Shown here in pieces: positions 60,533 through 64,000 of a DNA stretch of 64,000 nucleotides. Under the pieces are notes generated by a model. It searched no databases and had not been told where the DNA came from. It saw nothing but the letters and a program-made list of their open reading frames with translations. A program made the position numbers and the translations under genes. The stretch lies in assembly GCA_002163975.1 (NCBI GenBank), contig CP019636.1, positions 5,025,501-5,089,500 of the forward strand, written 5' to 3'. Positions within the stretch are counted from its first letter, which is position 1. Each line of letters starts with the position of its first letter. Origin of the DNA: Nostocales cyanobacterium HT-58-2 (GTDB taxonomy: Bacteria; Cyanobacteriota; Cyanobacteriia; Cyanobacteriales; Nostocaceae).

Positions 60533-63500
60533 ATGTCACTCCGGTTAGAAAAACATATTTTTCGACCAATTTTTCGACCAATTGTTGTGCTGTTAGGGTT
60601 ATGCCTGTTCTTTCATTTAACGTGCCACTTAGCAGCAGAAACGTTCTGGTTTAGTGAAGTTGGATATTTACGAGAATTTTGGTTGCGCCTATTGACGCAA
60701 CTGGGAGTGTGGGGACTTGTTTTCTTCACCTCAGTTGGTTTTTTATTTAGTAATTTTATTGTCGCTTCTAGATTAAAGTACGCCCCACCAGAAGACGGGA
60801 AACTCGGAGTTTCTACAACGTGGGGATTAGGGACGACAGGAACACGGGAACACAAAAACGCGGTTGATTCTTCTGTGTTTTCGTCACCCTCCAGATTAGG
60901 AAGTTCGGACACGACAGAAACGTACAAGACTTCGACTTCCTCACCGCGTCTTCCCGTCTCCTTGTCTTCCATAGGACTCGGATGGCGCTTACTCTTGCCA
61001 GTGGTGATAGCATTGAGTGCGCTGGCAGGGTTGATACTTATTTACTATAGTCAGCAAGCTTTAAATTTTTGGCATCCAAATATTCTATTACCAAGCACGA
61101 CGTTACCATTGTCAGGTTGGTTACAACAATGGTTGCAGCACGTGCAAATCCAGCAGATTGCTATTCCCATCGTGCAGGTTGGTTTACTGCTGGTGTTGAC
61201 AATCGCAATTGTTATAAACCATGAGTTTTGGTTAAGGGCGATCGCACTTCTGGTTTGTTTGCTGGTGAGTTTTTTATTATCAGTACAGTGGGATAAAGTT
61301 TTACAGTATTTTCATGCCACTCGTTTTAACCGCACAGAACCGTTATTTCATAGAGATATCAGCTTTTATATATTTTCTCTTCCGATTTGGGAACTGTTGG
61401 CATTTTGGCTCATAGGATTGTTTCTTTTTGGAGTCACTGCAGTCTCGTTAATTTACCTGCGTTCGGGGAATAGCCTGAGTGAGGGAAGATTTCCAGGGTT
61501 TTCTATACCGCAGCGCCTTCACTTAAACTTCCTCAGTAGCTTATTCATGCTGGCGATCGCCCTACATTATCAGATAGCACGCTATGAACTTTTGTATTCT
61601 CAGCGCGGGGTAAATTATGGTGCTAGCTACACCGATGTTCAAGTGCTGTTGCCAATTTATACTGGGTTGAGTCTTTTGGCAGTGGCGATCGCAGTTTATC
61701 TGTTACTGCGAATGATTGTTTTATTTAGAGCAGCGAAAAGAATTTTCAAACCAATTCCTTACCCACCTCAACTGATTTACGTATTAGGACTGTACATAGC
61801 ACTGGCAGCTGTTTCTGGCGAAATTTTACCTTCAGCAATACAAAGTTTGGTGGTGCAACCAAATGAGCTGACCCGCGAACGCCCCTACATTGAGCGCACT
61901 ATCGCCCTGACGAGAGAAGCTTTTCATTTAAACGCCATCGAAGCGAGAACTTTTGACCCGCGAGGTCAACTGACAGCGGCTGATTTACAAGAAAATAACT
62001 TAACCATTCGCAATGTCCGATTGTGGGATACACGTCCTCTTTTAGAAAGCAACCGTCAGTTGCAACAAATCCGACCTTACTACAAGTTTCCCGACGCTGA
62101 CATTGACCGCTACACCCTCAAACGAGACAAGAGCACTGAAAAGCAACAAACAATCATAGCAGCAAGGGAACTAGATTATGGCGACGTTCCCGAACAAGCA
62201 CAGACGTGGGTGAATAAACACCTTATTTATACTCATGGCTATGGCTTTACACTCAGCCCCGTGAATCTTGTTGCTCCTGGCGGATTACCTTATTACTATG
62301 TCAAAGATATTGGAGTTGATAATACACAGGGTCAGGGTTCATTACAAATATCAAATGAATCAGTTCGCTCAAGTATTCCCATTGGTCAACCGCGGATTTA
62401 CTATGGCGAAATCACCAACACTTATGTCATGACGGGGACAAAAACCCAGGAATTAGACTACCCTACTGGAGATGAGAACGTCTATAACATCTACGATGGA
62501 CGCGGCGGAATTTCGATTGGCCCTCTGTGGAGACGCTTAGTGTTTGCCCAATATCTAAGAGATTGGCAGATGCTGCTAACGCGCAATTTCACTCCACAAA
62601 CCAAGCTGCTGTTTCGTCGCAACATTCAAGAACGAGTCCAGGCGATCGCTCCTTTTTTAAAATACGACAGTGACCCCTATTTAGTTGCCGCAGACGGAGG
62701 ACAAACAGATATCAAAGGTGAAAACACTTATCTCTACTGGATTATTGACGCTTACACCACAAGCGATCGCTACCCATATTCTGATCCAGGGAAAAATAGA
62801 TTTAACTATATACGCAATTCTGTCAAAGTTGTCGTCGATGCCTACAATGGTACTGTCAATTTCTACGTTGCCGATCCTACAGATCCAATTATTCATACTT
62901 TAGGGGCTATTTTTCCTAAGTTATTGAAACCGTTGGATGAAATGCCAGTTGCCCTCCGCAGCCACATCCGTTATCCACAAGACTTCTTCAGTATTCAATC
63001 TGAGCGATTGCTAACATATCATATGACAGACCCACAGGTTTTCTACAATCGGGAAGACTTGTGGCAAATCCCTAACGAGATTTACGGTAGTAAACAGCAG
63101 CAGGTAGAGCCTTACTACCTGATTATGAAACTCCCTCAAGCACAATCAGAAGAATTCATCTTACTACTGCCCTTTAAGCCTGTACAACGCGCTAATTTAA
63201 TTGCTTGGTTAGCAGCGCGTTCTGATGAGCAAGAATACGGCAAGATGTTGCTCTATGAATTTCCTAAGCAGCAGTTAGTTTATGGAACAGAACAAATTGA
63301 AGCTTTGATTAATCAAGATCCAGTGATTTCTCAGCAAATTTCCTTGTGGAACCGCCAAGGTTCAAAAGCAGTGCAAGGAAATTTGTTAGTGATTCCGATT
63401 GAACGTTCCTTGCTGTATGTCGAACCCCTTTATTTAGAAGCTGAACAAAACAGTCTACCAACGTTTGTTAGGGTGATTGTTGCCTATAACAACCAAATTG

Positions 63501-63589
63501 TCATGGCAGAAACTTTGGAACAAGCACTGGCTGCAATCTTTCAACAAAATAAACCTACAACACCAGCAATTGTGCGTCCAGTGCAGTAA
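60533..63589 (+). CDS. UPF0182 family membrane protein
   Basis: The 1018-aa protein has seven or more membrane helices in its N-terminal half (beginning about 12-30, 50-70, 155-175) and a long soluble C-terminal half with RNFTPQTKLLFRRNIQERV and AYNGTVNFYVADPTDP. UPF0182 proteins are large and membrane-bound with unknown function. Residues about 86-146 (60790-60970) form a Ser/Thr-rich insert encoded by dispersed-repeat-like sequence between the second and third helices. Frame is intact. Confidence 0.88.
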   Translation: MSLRLEKHIFRPIFRPIVVLLGLCLFFHLTCHLAAETFWFSEVGYLREFWLRLLTQLGVWGLVFFTSVGFLFSNFIVASRLKYAPPEDGKLGVSTTWGLGTTGTREHKNAVDSSVFSSPSRLGSSDTTETYKTSTSSPRLPVSLSSIGLGWRLLLPVVIALSALAGLILIYYSQQALNFWHPNILLPSTTLPLSGWLQQWLQHVQIQQIAIPIVQVGLLLVLTIAIVINHEFWLRAIALLVCLLVSFLLSVQWDKVLQYFHATRFNRTEPLFHRDISFYIFSLPIWELLAFWLIGLFLFGVTAVSLIYLRSGNSLSEGRFPGFSIPQRLHLNFLSSLFMLAIALHYQIARYELLYSQRGVNYGASYTDVQVLLPIYTGLSLLAVAIAVYLLLRMIVLFRAAKRIFKPIPYPPQLIYVLGLYIALAAVSGEILPSAIQSLVVQPNELTRERPYIERTIALTREAFHLNAIEARTFDPRGQLTAADLQENNLTIRNVRLWDTRPLLESNRQLQQIRPYYKFPDADIDRYTLKRDKSTEKQQTIIAARELDYGDVPEQAQTWVNKHLIYTHGYGFTLSPVNLVAPGGLPYYYVKDIGVDNTQGQGSLQISNESVRSSIPIGQPRIYYGEITNTYVMTGTKTQELDYPTGDENVYNIYDGRGGISIGPLWRRLVFAQYLRDWQMLLTRNFTPQTKLLFRRNIQERVQAIAPFLKYDSDPYLVAADGGQTDIKGENTYLYWIIDAYTTSDRYPYSDPGKNRFNYIRNSVKVVVDAYNGTVNFYVADPTDPIIHTLGAIFPKLLKPLDEMPVALRSHIRYPQDFFSIQSERLLTYHMTDPQVFYNREDLWQIPNEIYGSKQQQVEPYYLIMKLPQAQSEEFILLLPFKPVQRANLIAWLAARSDEQEYGKMLLYEFPKQQLVYGTEQIEALINQDPVISQQISLWNRQGSKAVQGNLLVIPIERSLLYVEPLYLEAEQNSLPTFVRVIVAYNNQIVMAETLEQALAAIFQQNKPTTPAIVRPVQ

Positions 63590-63928
63590 CAAGCATCTCC
63601 GTGAGTACTGCCTACTTTTGCTACTTTTCACTCAGTACTTTTCTGGCACTTAATATTCAAAATTTGTTAGTATACCTCAGTACGGTAGCGGACAGACAAA
63701 CGATTAGTAAAGCAATAAACTAAAACTTATAAGCAAAGTGCAGATAAGAAGTATACATTACTCTTGCTCACTACTGAAACAAGTTGAAAAGACTGTTACC
63801 AAAGTAGATGGATACCTTAGACAGCCATATTAAGACCAAATCTGTACAAGACTTACAGTCAGGTTCTCATGAAAGCGAACTTGGCAGTCTTCAGCAAAAC
63901 TATACCTTCTTATGCAATTCTATAATGA
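63590..63928. other. Right-edge intergenic stretch
   Basis: 339 bp. An ATG at 63809 opens a 56-codon frame with no recognisable product, which ends by frame conflict in the Crp/Fnr-like fragment. No terminator for the UPF0182 gene seen. Confidence 0.5.
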
Positions 63929-64000
63929 AATATTTGGGCAAAAGTCATCGCAGTCGAAGTAGCAACGGTGGGCAATGAAGGAATGGTCGGGCTGCCCGTA
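63929..64000 (+). pseudogene. Crp/Fnr cNMP-binding domain fragment, cut by the window edge
   Basis: The last 72 bases read, in one frame after a stop at 63926, as VIAVEVATVGNEGMVGLPV, the conserved strand of cyanobacterial Crp/Fnr-type cNMP-binding domains that normally lies about residue 65-85. The N-terminal part of such a protein is not found upstream, so this is either a truncated remnant or a gene that lost its 5' part; the rest is outside. Confidence 0.45.

Overview
The window comes from a filamentous, probably heterocyst-forming cyanobacterium (Nostocales; Scytonema, Tolypothrix or Brasilonema-like). The evidence is the many HIP1-type GCGATCGC sites, a complete beta-carboxysome cluster (ccmK2-K1-L-M-N-O) divergent from the constitutive CO2-uptake NDH-1 genes (ndhF4-ndhD4-cupB), the secE-nusG-rplK-rplA-rplJ-rplL order next to tRNA-Trp, glpX next to hemA, and the short dispersed repeats common in these genomes. 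The genus is an inference; there is no rRNA in the window.

Layout. 0.3-4.7 kb: a minus-strand hydantoinase/5-oxoprolinase pair (hyuA, hyuB) with a dual-specificity-type phosphatase gene between them. 4.9-10.9 kb: a PIN-domain protein, two small proteins of unknown role, an ExbB/ExbD proton-channel pair, a YkvA-like membrane protein, a sugar nucleotidyltransferase and an acidic-tailed membrane protein. 11.0-13.5 kb: a small accessory block in which one 192-bp promoter-plus-N-terminus segment occurs twice, driving two otherwise unrelated proteins; between the copies lie an HNH-like/hydrophobic protein, a glycine-zipper membrane protein and a tiny PEP-CTERM-like protein. 14.0-17.3 kb: a 1071-aa GH15/phosphorylase-kinase-like protein. 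17.6-19.8 kb: a repeat-rich stretch with one 44-codon gene, a 359-bp non-autonomous IS200/IS605-like element and other inverted repeats. 19.6-21.2 kb: mgtE behind a structured leader whose anti-Shine-Dalgarno sequence can pair with all of the mgtE ribosome-binding site. 21.3-26.2 kb: an SDR with a divergent PadR regulator, MuiA-like protein, and a REC-GAF-histidine kinase.

26.6-38.0 kb is the inorganic-carbon block: rbcR-like LysR regulator, ccmO, ccmN, ccmM (with a clear internal start for the short form), ccmL, ccmK1, ccmK2 on the minus strand and ndhF4, ndhD4, cupB on the plus strand, sharing a 637-bp intergenic region. Together they take up CO2 as bicarbonate and build the shell that encloses Rubisco. 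38.3-45.6 kb: two tandem membrane-anchored Ser/Thr kinases with different extracytoplasmic ends, a Tat-exported aldo/keto reductase and a Tat-exported PhoD phosphatase. 45.7-50.1 kb: ribosomal proteins L7/L12, L10, L1, L11, NusG, SecE, tRNA-Trp(CCA), L19. 51-57.7 kb: an atypical OmpR-type regulator, DUF6761 protein, BolA plus monothiol glutaredoxin, a secreted small protein, PlsC, TadA, a second inverted copy of the 359-bp element, and GrxC. 57.9-63.6 kb: glpX (FBPase/SBPase), hemA, a UPF0182 membrane protein; the right edge cuts a Crp/Fnr-like fragment.

The most notable observations are the candidate mgtE riboregulator, the shared-leader accessory block at 11-13.5 kb, the near-identical mobile elements 38 kb apart, and repeated in-frame capture of dispersed repeats by housekeeping proteins (HyuA, a kinase, UPF0182).
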